DNA of 64,000 nucleotides, from positions 2,453,300-2,517,299 of the forward strand of contig JAFAYE010000001.1 of the NCBI GenBank assembly GCA_019240525.1, written 5' to 3'. Below the pieces are notes generated by a model. The model was given only the letters and a program-made list of their open reading frames with translations, ran no database searches and was not told where the DNA came from. The stretch is from Candidatus Eremiobacterota bacterium (GTDB lineage: Bacteria > Vulcanimicrobiota > Vulcanimicrobiia > Vulcanimicrobiales > Vulcanimicrobiaceae). Shown piece by piece: positions 43,185 through 51,763 of the stretch (the stretch's first letter is position 1; each line of letters starts with the position of its first letter). Position numbers and translations under genes: made by a program.

Positions 43185-44054
43185 TCAGTACCACACGCCG
43201 GTAATATCTTTCGCCGTGCATGCATTCGCGGTGCACGGAATGCCGGCGATATCTTCTATCGTCCGCAGAGTCGAGTAATGGGTGATGTCCTGATTGTATT
43301 GGCCGGCCTTGACCGTGGGACCAATCAACAAAGTCGGAACTTGATTCTTGCCGTTCTTGTCGGGGGCGGCCTCATCCCAGGTGAGGATAAAGAGACCGCC
43401 GTTTTTCTTATTATATTTCAAGATCGGCGGCAAATGCTTCTTCAGCCACGTGTCGCCGGTCTGGGTGCTGCAATCGTGCATATCGTTGCAGAGATTCGGA
43501 ACGATGATCGCGAGCGTCGGCGGTGGCGTTACAAAGTGCGTATAAACGAGGTTCGACGACGCCGGCACGTTCGTAAAATTGACCCACGGATTATGTTTTC
43601 GAGCGTACTCGCCCGAATAACAACCAGTGTAGCCGTCGGACGGCATGGACTCGGAGTAACCGTCGAAGCTCTTGGCGCTTCCGAGCAGTTCTTCGCCCAC
43701 GTTCACCGTGCCGAACGTGTGCGGACAGGAATCGTCGGTGACGCCTTGCGTCGAGCCGGAGAACAGCGCCAAGTAATTCGGCTCGCTCGGGTGCGTGATC
43801 GCATGGCTATTGGTCATAAGCGCGGCTTCGGGCACGAGCGTCTTATTGATGTACGGCGCCTCCTTACTGCCGATTACCAGATCGTAATCGCGGTTCTCCA
43901 TGATGACAACGACGACGTTATTGGCATGCGGGGCGCGCGAGTGCAATCGATCCGCCACCGACGCAAGCATCGGCGAGGCGGCGCCAATCGTCGGGGCGCC
44001 CGAGCATCCGGCGACGAGCGGCGCCGCTGCAAGTACGATCCACCATTGTTGCAT
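43185..44054 (-). CDS. Secreted acid phosphatase/phosphoesterase, short form
   Basis: 289 residues with a lipoprotein-like signal (LVAGCSGAP). The short alkaline-phosphatase-fold phosphoesterase has VVVIMENRDYD (metal and nucleophile region), THPSEPNYLALFSG (conserved Ser/Asn loop), FILTWDEAAPD and PTLLIGPTVKAG. It is a distant relative of the four long paralogues in the window. It starts one base after the amino-acid permease stop with GAGGAG just upstream, so the two genes are cotranscribed. Confidence 0.8.
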   Translation of the reverse strand: MQQWWIVLAAAPLVAGCSGAPTIGAASPMLASVADRLHSRAPHANNVVVVIMENRDYDLVIGSKEAPYINKTLVPEAALMTNSHAITHPSEPNYLALFSGSTQGVTDDSCPHTFGTVNVGEELLGSAKSFDGYSESMPSDGYTGCYSGEYARKHNPWVNFTNVPASSNLVYTHFVTPPPTLAIIVPNLCNDMHDCSTQTGDTWLKKHLPPILKYNKKNGGLFILTWDEAAPDKNGKNQVPTLLIGPTVKAGQYNQDITHYSTLRTIEDIAGIPCTANACTAKDITGVWY

Positions 44055-44055
44055 T

Positions 44056-45480
44056 TCAAACTCCTCTCACGCCGGAGGCCCTTCGGCGTCCGGCCAGATA
44101 AATGGCGACTCCGCCCAAGAGCACCATCGCCGTCAACCCGATCACTTTAATGACGGCAAGCGCTTTGTGGGGATCGTCGTCGGCGGGAAACCCGGCAAAG
44201 ACGATTGCCGAGGCGGTCGTGGCCAAACCGACGAGTGAAGCCACGGCAACGGTCCACTTCCCGCCGGGTATTCGAACCATCTCCGGTGTTTGCGGCGCCG
44301 ACCGAAACTTCAATGCCGACGCAAACAAAAACAGAAACGGAACCATCGTGATAACGACGGTGGAACTCACTAGGACGTCGTAAGCGCCGCGGACGCTCGT
44401 TCCGCCTTGTCCCAGAAAGATGAAGATCGCTGCAATTCCGGCTTGCGTCACGAGAGCGGCCACAGGAGAACCCCAGCGCGGATGCATGCGCGCAAATGCG
44501 TTCGGAAGATAACGATCGAGTCCCGCGACGAAGGGAATGCGCGCTACCGCGCCGAGCCAAGCGCCGGTGCTGCCCAGGCAACTGAGCGCGACGAGCGCCG
44601 CAGCAACCGGCGTGAGCGCAAGCCATCCGAACCGCGTGGCGACGTGTCCGATCGCTTGCATTACTCCCGAGGACGGATTGACGTCGTGTGCGGAAAGCGC
44701 GACCAAGACGCTCGCGGTGCCGCCGATGTAAATAATGGCGATCAAGGGTGCGGCAACGACAAGGCCCAGAGGAATCGTGCGCCGGGGATCCTTGATTTCG
44801 CCGCCCATGAACGGCATTGACTCGGGGCCCGTCCACGCAAATGCGATCACCGACCAGAAGATGAGGTCCTTGATATGCGCTCCCGGGCGCATCGACGCGA
44901 GATCGATGCGAGTTGCCGAGCCGAACTTCCACCACGCGAGCGCACCGACGACTAGCAACAGCAAGGTGACGACCCAGCGCGAGATTGCGCCGGCATTATT
45001 GAGCCACTTTCCCACCTGTAGGCCGTAAACGTTCACGATGGTAGCCAGCACCAGCCCGGCGAGTGCGAAAGTGACGAAATAGATTGGCGAGCCGGCGAGC
45101 GCGGCTCCGCTGCTGCCCCCGATAAAGAGCGCGTTCCCGGCGGCGAAGTACAGCAGCGCAGGAAAATACGGCAAATTGCTGGCCCAGTAGGTCCAACCCG
45201 TGATAAAGCCGGCGAACGGCCCGAAGGCGCGCTTGCTCCAGATGTAGAGACCGCCCTCGTCGGGGTGCTGCGACGAAAGAAAAACCACCGCGATGGAGAG
45301 GGGCAAGAACATTGCGATTGCGCCGATGAGCCAGACCGGAATCGAACTGGCTCCGGCCGCAGCAGCGGTGGCCACCCACTGCAAATTCGATCCGGCGACG
45401 ACAAAAAAAAGTACGACGTCCGGAAAATTTAACGTACGCCGTAGCTGCATCGAACGCGGGTTCAACGCACGAGAGGGCAT
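44056..45480 (-). CDS. APC-family amino-acid permease
   Basis: 474 residues with about 12 hydrophobic segments. TM1 carries VVLFFVVAGSNLQWVATAAAAG (unwound helix), then SSQHPDEGGLYIWSKRAFGP, the family's E-G-G-x-Y signature between TM2 and TM3. Later are WTGPESMPFMGGEIKDPRRTIP and LGSTGAWLGAVARIPF. Predicted amino-acid/polyamine:proton symporter or exchanger; substrate unknown. The start codon and its ribosome site lie in the right arm of a strong hairpin (45478-45510). Confidence 0.87.
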   Translation of the reverse strand: MPSRALNPRSMQLRRTLNFPDVVLFFVVAGSNLQWVATAAAAGASSIPVWLIGAIAMFLPLSIAVVFLSSQHPDEGGLYIWSKRAFGPFAGFITGWTYWASNLPYFPALLYFAAGNALFIGGSSGAALAGSPIYFVTFALAGLVLATIVNVYGLQVGKWLNNAGAISRWVVTLLLLVVGALAWWKFGSATRIDLASMRPGAHIKDLIFWSVIAFAWTGPESMPFMGGEIKDPRRTIPLGLVVAAPLIAIIYIGGTASVLVALSAHDVNPSSGVMQAIGHVATRFGWLALTPVAAALVALSCLGSTGAWLGAVARIPFVAGLDRYLPNAFARMHPRWGSPVAALVTQAGIAAIFIFLGQGGTSVRGAYDVLVSSTVVITMVPFLFLFASALKFRSAPQTPEMVRIPGGKWTVAVASLVGLATTASAIVFAGFPADDDPHKALAVIKVIGLTAMVLLGGVAIYLAGRRRASGVRGV

Positions 45481-45510
45481 CGCCCACCTCTGTGTCAGGG
45501 GTGGGCGATG
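45478..45510 (-). promoter_or_regulatory. Hairpin burying the permease ribosome site and start codon
   Basis: A perfect 11-bp inverted repeat: CATCGCCCACC at 45478-45488 and GGTGGGCGATG at 45500-45510, with an 11-base loop. Read on the minus strand, the 3' arm contains the GGTGGGCG ribosome-site region and the ATG at 45480. Folding would therefore block initiation. It sits between the small secreted protein stop (45529) and the permease, and has no U-run, so translation control is as likely as termination. Confidence 0.55.
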
Positions 45511-45528
45511 TCGTATGCGATTAACCGA

Positions 45529-45858
45529 TTAGTAAGGGCGTCCCCAGTGTCCCGGGCGCCAGTACCAGCCGTTCGGCCCGTGCGCCCAGTGGCCCGCATG
45601 CCAGGCCGCCCCGGCGTACGGTGCAGTTGCGTAGTAGCCGCGTCGCCAGACGTAACGGTAACCGTTCCACGTCCAGTAACCGGCAACCCAGTAATAACCC
45701 GGGCCTGGTGCCGCCGGAACCGTCTCGTAGATCGGCGCCGGAGGTGCGGTTTGAATGTAGATGCCGCCCGAGACCTGCGCGGCGGCGGGAATAACGGCGC
45801 CTGCCGCCACTGATCCGCCGAGCGCGCACGCGAGAAGAAGATTTCGTAGGTTCATCAT
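45529..45858 (-). CDS. Small secreted YXWGXW-repeat-like protein
   Basis: 109 residues. A Sec signal (GAVIPAAAQ) precedes a Tyr/Trp/Gly-rich mature part with repeated W-x-x-G-x-W units: YYWVAGYWTWNGYRYVW, AGAAWHAGHWAHGPNGWYW, RPGHWG. This matches the YXWGXW repeat proteins common in Gram-negative envelopes, whose function is unknown. The gene lies upstream of the hairpin before the permease. Confidence 0.75.
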   Translation of the reverse strand: MMNLRNLLLACALGGSVAAGAVIPAAAQVSGGIYIQTAPPAPIYETVPAAPGPGYYWVAGYWTWNGYRYVWRRGYYATAPYAGAAWHAGHWAHGPNGWYWRPGHWGRPY

Positions 45859-45917
45859 GACTACCTTATTACCACTCCAGCGCAGCGGGCTCGCAGACGG
45901 AGTGATTAAATCATCAT

Positions 45918-46328
45918 TTAGATCGGATGAGAGTCGAGCGCTTGCATTAATTGCTCGAGCTCGCGCCAGAGGGCGGCGGCTTGGTCAACATAGCCTTCGC
46001 GCTCGTTGCGAAGCTGCCGCTCGGTCTGCAGCATGGCGGGCGGTACGATCGTCAGCAGCACGTCCCGATCGTGGGCTTCGCCGAGCGCATCCTGCAAGCA
46101 CGCCAAACGAACGGCGGCCTGGGCCAGATCCGGCGCGATCGAGCCGAAACGCTCCAGCGCGTAGCGCAGCCGTTTGCAGGCGATGCGAAAGTCGTGAAGA
46201 CTTTGCATGTCGCGCGATCCCAAAGCACCGGCCAACCCGTGTGCCTCACGCACCCGCATTCGCACGATCCGATCGATGAGCTCGTTGACCTCGGTGACGC
46301 CATCGAGATCGACTCGTTCGGGCTTCAT
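45918..46328 (-). CDS. Half-CHAD protein, C-terminal type
   Basis: 136 residues. The helix SLHDFRIACKRLRYALERF is the conserved His/Arg/Lys helix of the second half of CHAD (polyphosphate-binding) domains. Helices follow (LACLQDALGEAHDRDVLL). A normal CHAD protein carries two such four-helix halves in one chain; here only one is present. The other half is encoded by the gene immediately upstream, 26 bases away and in another frame. Confidence 0.7.
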   Translation of the reverse strand: MKPERVDLDGVTEVNELIDRIVRMRVREAHGLAGALGSRDMQSLHDFRIACKRLRYALERFGSIAPDLAQAAVRLACLQDALGEAHDRDVLLTIVPPAMLQTERQLRNEREGYVDQAAALWRELEQLMQALDSHPI

Positions 46329-46354
46329 TGCGCAGCTAGGAGCCTGTAGAGTCC

Positions 46355-46723
46355 CTAGGGCGCGAAGCGCATTCGTTTGAGCTTCACTCGCGCACGCGAC
46401 ATGGCCGCGCGCTCGCGTTCGCGGAGCTGTTCGAGCAAGGCTCGCGCCGCTTCCAGCTCGCTCTGCGGGGTACTGCGCTCGAGCAGCTGTAAGGCGATCG
46501 TGGCGTCGCGAGCGGCATCGGTCGCGGCCGCGGCGCTCTTAACTTTTCGGCAGAGGGCGCCGGACGGCGCGATCGTTGCGACGTCTTCCAGCAACGAGCG
46601 AAATCGCCGCCCCGTCGTACGAACCTCGTGCAACCGCTTCTCATTCGACTTGGCGACGAACCGCCGTCGAGCGCGCTCCAACGCGCGCAACTCGCGCCGA
46701 ATTGTTTTCGTGAGCCACTTCAT
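46355..46723 (-). CDS. Half-CHAD protein, N-terminal type
   Basis: 122 residues. KRLHEVRTTGRRFRSLLEDV matches the conserved basic helix of the first CHAD half. Next are TDAARDATIALQLLER (the Asp/Arg-containing second conserved helix) and RARVKLKRMRF. It ends 26 bases before the second half-CHAD gene. Either the two proteins assemble as a heterodimer on polyphosphate, or an ancestral full CHAD gene was split by a frameshift and re-adapted. Confidence 0.65.
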   Translation of the reverse strand: MKWLTKTIRRELRALERARRRFVAKSNEKRLHEVRTTGRRFRSLLEDVATIAPSGALCRKVKSAAAATDAARDATIALQLLERSTPQSELEAARALLEQLRERERAAMSRARVKLKRMRFAP

Positions 46724-46788
46724 TGAGACGGCTCGCTCATGTTCGGCGGATTCGACGAGGGTATTTCTGCCGACCTTCGCGAAGGAAG

Positions 46789-47319
46789 ATGCCCGACGTG
46801 AGAACGCCGCGCCTGCCCATCCTCGTTGCGCTTCTGGTCATCGTCGCCGCGGTCTACTGGTATTACCATTCGCAACGCGCGACGAACAACGGCGAAACGA
46901 TTGCGGTTTATTACACAAAGCTCGACGGAAACTCGCTTGGCGAAGTGCGCGTTTCGCTGCGGCCGCGTCAGGCGGGAGAAAGCGCGCCCGAGCATTTGCG
47001 CAACGCCGCACTCTATGCGGCGGTCGAGGCGGTGGCCGGTCCGCCGAACGACATCAAAGCGATTCGCTTTCCGCCGGGAACCCGCGTGCGCAACGTCGCG
47101 ATTGACGGTTCGACTGCGAGCGTGGACCTTTCTAAGGAAGTCGAGTCGCAAGCCGGGGGGTCGTTTGGCGAGAACGGCGTTTTCAAGGGCCTCGTCTACA
47201 CGGTGACGGGCATCCATGGAATCGACGCGGTGCAGATTACGATCGATGACCACCGCCTCGAAACACTACCGGGGGGACATCTTGAGCTGGATCAACCGCT
47301 TCGTCGCTCGGATTGGTAG
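46789..47319 (+). CDS. Membrane-anchored GerMN-domain protein
   Basis: 176 residues from ATG 46789. GTG 46798 has better spacing from GAAGGAAG and may be the real start. An N-terminal membrane anchor (LPILVALLVIVAAVYWYY) precedes a GerMN domain (~40-165: TIAVYYTKLDGNSLGEVRVSLRP, RNVAIDGSTASVDLSKEV, ENGVFKGLVYTVTGIHGIDAVQITID). GerMN proteins sit outside the membrane and often accompany cell-wall enzymes. It overlaps the amidase gene start, consistent with a cell-wall operon GerMN-amidase-MurI. Confidence 0.8.
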   Translation: MPDVRTPRLPILVALLVIVAAVYWYYHSQRATNNGETIAVYYTKLDGNSLGEVRVSLRPRQAGESAPEHLRNAALYAAVEAVAGPPNDIKAIRFPPGTRVRNVAIDGSTASVDLSKEVESQAGGSFGENGVFKGLVYTVTGIHGIDAVQITIDDHRLETLPGGHLELDQPLRRSDW

Positions 47320-49180
47320 CTCCGCGGCGGCGGCCGCGCTCACGCTCCTCGCCACACGCGCACTACCGGCGTGCGCCGACGCGCCGCTTACCGCGCTCTA
47401 TCAGGAGCAACCGATTCGCTTCACGCACGTTGCCGAGCAATCGGGGGCGCTCGCGATCGGCCTCAACGATCCCGGTTTCCGCACGTTGCTCCACGATACG
47501 GGATCGTTGTTAACGTGGAAATCCGGCGAGCGGTATATCTTAATCACGACCTCAGCGCCGACCGTGGTGAGCTTTGCCGTCGGCGACCGTCGCTACGACG
47601 TGGGACCGATATCGTTGCAGGCAAGCTTCGCGCCCTACGAGCGGGAGAACGAAGCATATCTCCCGTTCGCGGAGGTATTGCGCGCTCTCGATCTGGCATT
47701 GCGGCAGGACGGCGGAGAAAAAATCCTTCAGCCTCAGCTCGCTTCCCTCGACGTTCGACAAGAGAGTAATCGTGTTTCATTGTTTGCGCATGCCGGTGCG
47801 CCGGTGCAAGCTCGCGTCGTCCGCCAAAGCGCGACCGCGATAACGTATGCATTCGACGGAGTCGGAACGTCGTTGGTCGGGACGCGCCGAATCGGCCAGG
47901 CTGGGGTGCGCAATGTCGACGTTGACAGCGCAGGAACAGTACGCGCACCGACCACGCTGGTGACGGTTTCGTTCGATGCGGGTACCGTCGCGCAGCCGCC
48001 GCAGAACAGCGCCGAGCGCGATGTATCGCTCGCTTTCGATCTCCGCGCGACCGCCGCACCGGCGGCTGTTGCGCTTGAATCTTCGACTCCGCAACCCGCG
48101 TCTTCGACGAACGGTCCCGCGCTGGTCACGGCGGTGACCGCCCAGCCGGCGAGTGACGGAGCATCGGTAACCATCGCGGTGAACGGGGACGCGACGTACG
48201 AGTGGCATCGGCTGCGTGACCCCGACAATCGCTTTTGGATTGACATCAAGAACGCGCAGCTTCAAGGGCCGCCGGTCGAGGAGCCGGCGCCCAACCCCGT
48301 CATCTCCGTGCGCGTTCGTCAGGACGATTCCACGACCGTTCGCGTCGCGTTATCGCTCGACGGCCCAAAGACGATCTCGTTCGAGCCGTCGGCGACGGGG
48401 TTGACGATTGACGTCGGTACGGAAGATGTCGCCGACGCGCCGCGTTCCGGGAACGGCAGTATCGGACAAGTCGTCTCGAGCAGCGCGCAGAGCGTTACCG
48501 CGGTCACTCCGGCGCCACTTGAACCTAGCCCGAGCGATTTCGGTAGCTCCGACCAGCCTGGTTGGAAGTTCGGTGCGCGAAGCAGTTACGTACCGACGAA
48601 CCCACGGCTCATTGTGATCGATCCGGGACACGGTGGCAGCGACCGCGGCACGTTTCACGGGGGAGTCGCCGAAGCCGATCTCACGCTCGACATGGCCAAG
48701 CGTTTACGCGAGATTCTTATTGCGCGCGGATGGGAGGTTAAGCTCACGCGTGAGACCGACGTCGACGTCTACGCGCCAAACGACAGTCCTCGTGACGAGT
48801 TGCAAACCCGCGACGATATTGCTAATAAAGCCGGCGCGCGGCTCTTCCTAAGCATTCACGCAAATGCGTTCATCAACTCTGGGCCGTACGGTACGACGTA
48901 TTACGTCTCGAAACCCGACGATCTCGCGCTCGCTCGTGCTCTCGAGCGCGACCTTGCGAACGATGGTACGAAAGATGACGGCATCGTCAAAAGCCACATG
49001 TACGTCACGTTACACGCGCGGATGCCGGCGGTGCTCATCGAGACGGCCTTCTTATCGAATCCGAGCGATTACGCGTTGCTTACGTCGGCCGCTTGGCGCC
49101 AGAAGGTCGCCCAAGAAATCGCGGACGGTATCGCCGAGTACGCGCAAGAGTATCCGGCTCGTAACCAACCGGCTCAATGA
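47282..49180 (+). CDS. AMIN-domain N-acetylmuramoyl-L-alanine amidase (amidase_3)
   Basis: 632 residues from TTG 47282, chosen for GGGGGGAC upstream and the signal peptide it opens (LTLLATRALPACA). Two AMIN-like beta-sandwich regions (~75-260 and ~285-390) are joined by Ser/Ala/Pro linkers. The catalytic amidase_3 domain (~440-630) has the zinc ligands in IDPGHGG (His), GVAEADLTL (Glu) and LSIHANA (His), with catalytic Glu in LIETAFLSN. It cleaves the amide between MurNAc and L-Ala in the periplasm, and AMIN domains usually direct it to the septum. ATGA overlap with murI. Confidence 0.9.
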   Translation: MSWINRFVARIGSSAAAAALTLLATRALPACADAPLTALYQEQPIRFTHVAEQSGALAIGLNDPGFRTLLHDTGSLLTWKSGERYILITTSAPTVVSFAVGDRRYDVGPISLQASFAPYERENEAYLPFAEVLRALDLALRQDGGEKILQPQLASLDVRQESNRVSLFAHAGAPVQARVVRQSATAITYAFDGVGTSLVGTRRIGQAGVRNVDVDSAGTVRAPTTLVTVSFDAGTVAQPPQNSAERDVSLAFDLRATAAPAAVALESSTPQPASSTNGPALVTAVTAQPASDGASVTIAVNGDATYEWHRLRDPDNRFWIDIKNAQLQGPPVEEPAPNPVISVRVRQDDSTTVRVALSLDGPKTISFEPSATGLTIDVGTEDVADAPRSGNGSIGQVVSSSAQSVTAVTPAPLEPSPSDFGSSDQPGWKFGARSSYVPTNPRLIVIDPGHGGSDRGTFHGGVAEADLTLDMAKRLREILIARGWEVKLTRETDVDVYAPNDSPRDELQTRDDIANKAGARLFLSIHANAFINSGPYGTTYYVSKPDDLALARALERDLANDGTKDDGIVKSHMYVTLHARMPAVLIETAFLSNPSDYALLTSAAWRQKVAQEIADGIAEYAQEYPARNQPAQ

Positions 49181-49923
49181 TCGGACTCTTCGACTCGGGC
49201 CTTGGCGGTCTCACCGTGCTGGCTCGGGTACGCGAGCGGCTTCCAGCGGCCGACGTAATTTTTTTTGCCGATCAAGCGCACGTGCCGTACGGGGACCGCA
49301 CGCACGGGGAGCTGCTACAGTTATTGCGGGTGAACCTCGAGCGCTTCGATACATATGGCGTCGAGGCGGTGGTCATGGCTTGCAATACGTCGTGCGCTAT
49401 CGCCGAACGCTACGGTTGGCCGCACTCGCGTGCGCCCGTGCTCGACTTGATCGAATCCGCTGCGATCGCGGTGGAGCGCGGAGGTTTTCGACGCGTCGGT
49501 GTGGTCGCCACGGAGGCGACCGTCGGTGCGGGTTCGTACGGCCGCACTCTGCGCCGCCGTATCGAAGGCATCGACGTTGTCGAGGTTCCCGCGCCGGCGC
49601 TCGTGCCGCTCGTTGAGAGCGGCACCGTCGACGGCACCCACCCGCAAGCGGCGGTAGCAAACGTTTGCGCGCATCTGCCGCTCGATCTCGATGCGCTCGT
49701 TTACGGCTGCACCCATTACCCGCTGCTCGAACGTCATTTTCGCGCCGTACTCGGGAGTACGATCGCATTGATCGATCCCGCGGTCGTGCAGGCGGAACGC
49801 GCCGCGCTGCTGCTCGCTCATGGCGGGGCCGGCACGGGAAAGACCACCTATGTTACGAGCGGGGATGAAGCTGAATTCCAGTCAAAAATTGCGCGCTTGT
49901 CCGGGCTCGTCAGCTCATTTTGA
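49177..49923 (+). CDS. murI: Glutamate racemase
   Basis: 248 residues. Catalytic pair Cys69 (MACNTSCA) and Cys178 (YGCTHYPLL); substrate-binding DSGLGG at 6-11 and ADQAHVPYG. Makes D-glutamate for peptidoglycan. It overlaps the amidase stop by four bases, so the two cell-wall genes are translated together. The 3' end overlaps the convergent membrane protein by nine bases. Confidence 0.94.
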   Translation: MIGLFDSGLGGLTVLARVRERLPAADVIFFADQAHVPYGDRTHGELLQLLRVNLERFDTYGVEAVVMACNTSCAIAERYGWPHSRAPVLDLIESAAIAVERGGFRRVGVVATEATVGAGSYGRTLRRRIEGIDVVEVPAPALVPLVESGTVDGTHPQAAVANVCAHLPLDLDALVYGCTHYPLLERHFRAVLGSTIALIDPAVVQAERAALLLAHGGAGTGKTTYVTSGDEAEFQSKIARLSGLVSSF

Positions 49924-50454
49924 GCTAGTCGGGGAGTCGGCGACGGCAAGGTACGTCACGATGTCCCAAGCATTGCGAATGCCGATGAAAATGAGGACGA
50001 TGGCGCCGCAGGCAATCGCGAAGAGCGCCTGCGCGGGAGCGATCGCCAATGCGATCGCACCGCCTAAGAGTGCGCCGTAGGCAAGAAACGGCAGCACGTT
50101 GTACCAAGTCCAGTCCTCGAAATCCGGCGTATACGTTCGCAACCGTCTGGCGCGGTAGGTTACGCGGACGACGTATATAACGCCGAGGAGGCCGACGAGT
50201 GCCACGCAAACGCCGGCGATGACCAGCGAATGCCAGGGAGCGACGAGAATCGCGGAAACGAGCAATGCCGCCCCAAAGTGCATCACGGTCGGCGTGCTGA
50301 ACGTGGATATTCCGTCTCGATTGGCCCCCCGTTCCCAGCCCGTTACGAGACTGATGACGACGAACATCAGTCCGGTCAATCCCGCCGCGGCAGAGCCCGT
50401 CATAACATAGAAGCTCGACCAGGGCGTCAGGAGCGCTGCTGCATTTTCAGGCAT
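49915..50454 (-). CDS. Multi-pass membrane protein of unknown function
   Basis: 179 residues from ATG 50454 (GGAGGA eight bases upstream). Five hydrophobic segments: GSAAAGLTGLMFVVISLV, FGAALLVSAILVAPW, VIAGVCVALVGLLGVIYVV, LPFLAYGALLGGAIALAI and FAIACGAIVLIFIGIRNA. The pattern is seen in a family of uncharacterised bacterial membrane proteins. It overlaps the amine oxidase stop by eight bases and is cotranscribed with it. Confidence 0.6.
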   Translation of the reverse strand: MPENAAALLTPWSSFYVMTGSAAAGLTGLMFVVISLVTGWERGANRDGISTFSTPTVMHFGAALLVSAILVAPWHSLVIAGVCVALVGLLGVIYVVRVTYRARRLRTYTPDFEDWTWYNVLPFLAYGALLGGAIALAIAPAQALFAIACGAIVLIFIGIRNAWDIVTYLAVADSPTSSK

Positions 50455-51763
50455 TGCATATTTCCTCCGCGGCGCGTTCGCCGGTTTCGAACGCGCCATT
50501 GACGGTGCCGCCCTGACCATCGCTCGACGTAGCTTCGCCGGCGAAGAAGAGCGTACCATCGATTGGCTTGGCAAGTAGGGCGCGAGCGCCCTCGCCGCCG
50601 ACGGCAAGATAGCTGTAGGCTCCGCACGCGAACGGATCGTTCGTCCAATCATGGACGTACGCGCATTGGAACTCGTTGCGCGCCGTCTGCGCATCGTCGA
50701 TCAATGCGCCAAATCCCTCCAAAGCGCGCTCGATGACGCCGTCGCGGGAGAACGTTTGGAGCGCCGTTGCGCTCGGTCCGCCGGCCCACGCAGCGACGAG
50801 CGTGCTGCGTACGGGCATCCGGGTCCAGTAGACCGGAAACGCTCCGCGATCGTCGCGAAAGAATGCCGCATCGCGATATCGCCCGCTCTTGACTCTCTCC
50901 CAAAAGGCGGTCTGAAAAGCGAGCGTCACCTTTGCGACGTGGCCCATTTCGATGTAACGCAACGCATCGAGCTTCTCTTCGGGGAGCTCGGGATCGAAGA
51001 CCGGACCGCCGTCGCCGCGTGCGCGCAATACGCCGACCGGCAGGGTCACAATCGCTCGCCGCGCGCGAAAGAAGAGTCGCTCGCCATGGCGACCGATCGC
51101 CTCGACCACAGTTTGCCCGTGACGCCAAGAAATGCGGCGTACCGTCGTTGAGAGCCAGAGCGTTACGGTTCGCGAAAGCGTTTTCTGAAGGTAGTCGAAC
51201 AAGCGCCCGTAGCCGGTCAGCGGACGTGAGCTCGTAAGATCGACGCCGGAACGCCACTCGTCGGCAATGCCTCGCACGCCGGCGATTGCCGGATCGGCGG
51301 CGTCGAAACCCTCGACAAAGGCGCGCGCGAGGACGGCGCGGTCGCGCAGCTTCTGATCATCGCTGTATCGGCGAAGATATTCGTCAACGCTTTCGTCGCG
51401 TGGGAGCCGCTGCGCGTCATCGAAGATGCCGGCTGCGCTGCGAAAGTCATCCTCATCAGGCTGCAGCGAGCCGTTACGATCGCGACGCCACGATTCTTCA
51501 CCCAGCTCGACTGCCGTTAACCCGGCTTCGCCCAGCATTGCGAAAGTCTGTGGAGCGGGGCCGTGGATAAACTCCGCGCCGAGCTCTGCGGGCGTGTCGG
51601 CGTCGTTCGTGGGGATGGACCACGCGCGTCCGCCGGCTCGATCGCGGGACTCAAGAAGTGCGACCTGCAGCGAGCGTTCGCCAAGACGTCGCGCGGCCGC
51701 CAAACCTGCTGCGCCCGCTCCGATAACGATTACGTCGGCATCCGCGCCGGCCGGCGATCCTAA
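50447..51763 (-). CDS. FAD-dependent amine oxidase (monoamine-oxidase family); start unclear
   Basis: About 438 residues from the PAP2 stop onward. The FAD motif DVIVIGAGAAGLAAARRLG with LLESRDRAGGRAWS opens the conserved part, and TLFFAGEATSSDGQGGTVNGAFETGERAA closes it, both typical of flavin amine oxidases. No ATG, GTG or TTG precedes the Rossmann motif after the upstream gene ends: the first is TTG 51703, which would delete GAGAAG. The longer open frame to 51991 lies inside the PAP2 gene. A non-canonical start near 51763 or an N-terminal sequence error is therefore likely. Substrate unknown. Confidence 0.8.
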   Translation of the reverse strand, partial: LGSPAGADADVIVIGAGAAGLAAARRLGERSLQVALLESRDRAGGRAWSIPTNDADTPAELGAEFIHGPAPQTFAMLGEAGLTAVELGEESWRRDRNGSLQPDEDDFRSAAGIFDDAQRLPRDESVDEYLRRYSDDQKLRDRAVLARAFVEGFDAADPAIAGVRGIADEWRSGVDLTSSRPLTGYGRLFDYLQKTLSRTVTLWLSTTVRRISWRHGQTVVEAIGRHGERLFFRARRAIVTLPVGVLRARGDGGPVFDPELPEEKLDALRYIEMGHVAKVTLAFQTAFWERVKSGRYRDAAFFRDDRGAFPVYWTRMPVRSTLVAAWAGGPSATALQTFSRDGVIERALEGFGALIDDAQTARNEFQCAYVHDWTNDPFACGAYSYLAVGGEGARALLAKPIDGTLFFAGEATSSDGQGGTVNGAFETGERAAEEICNA

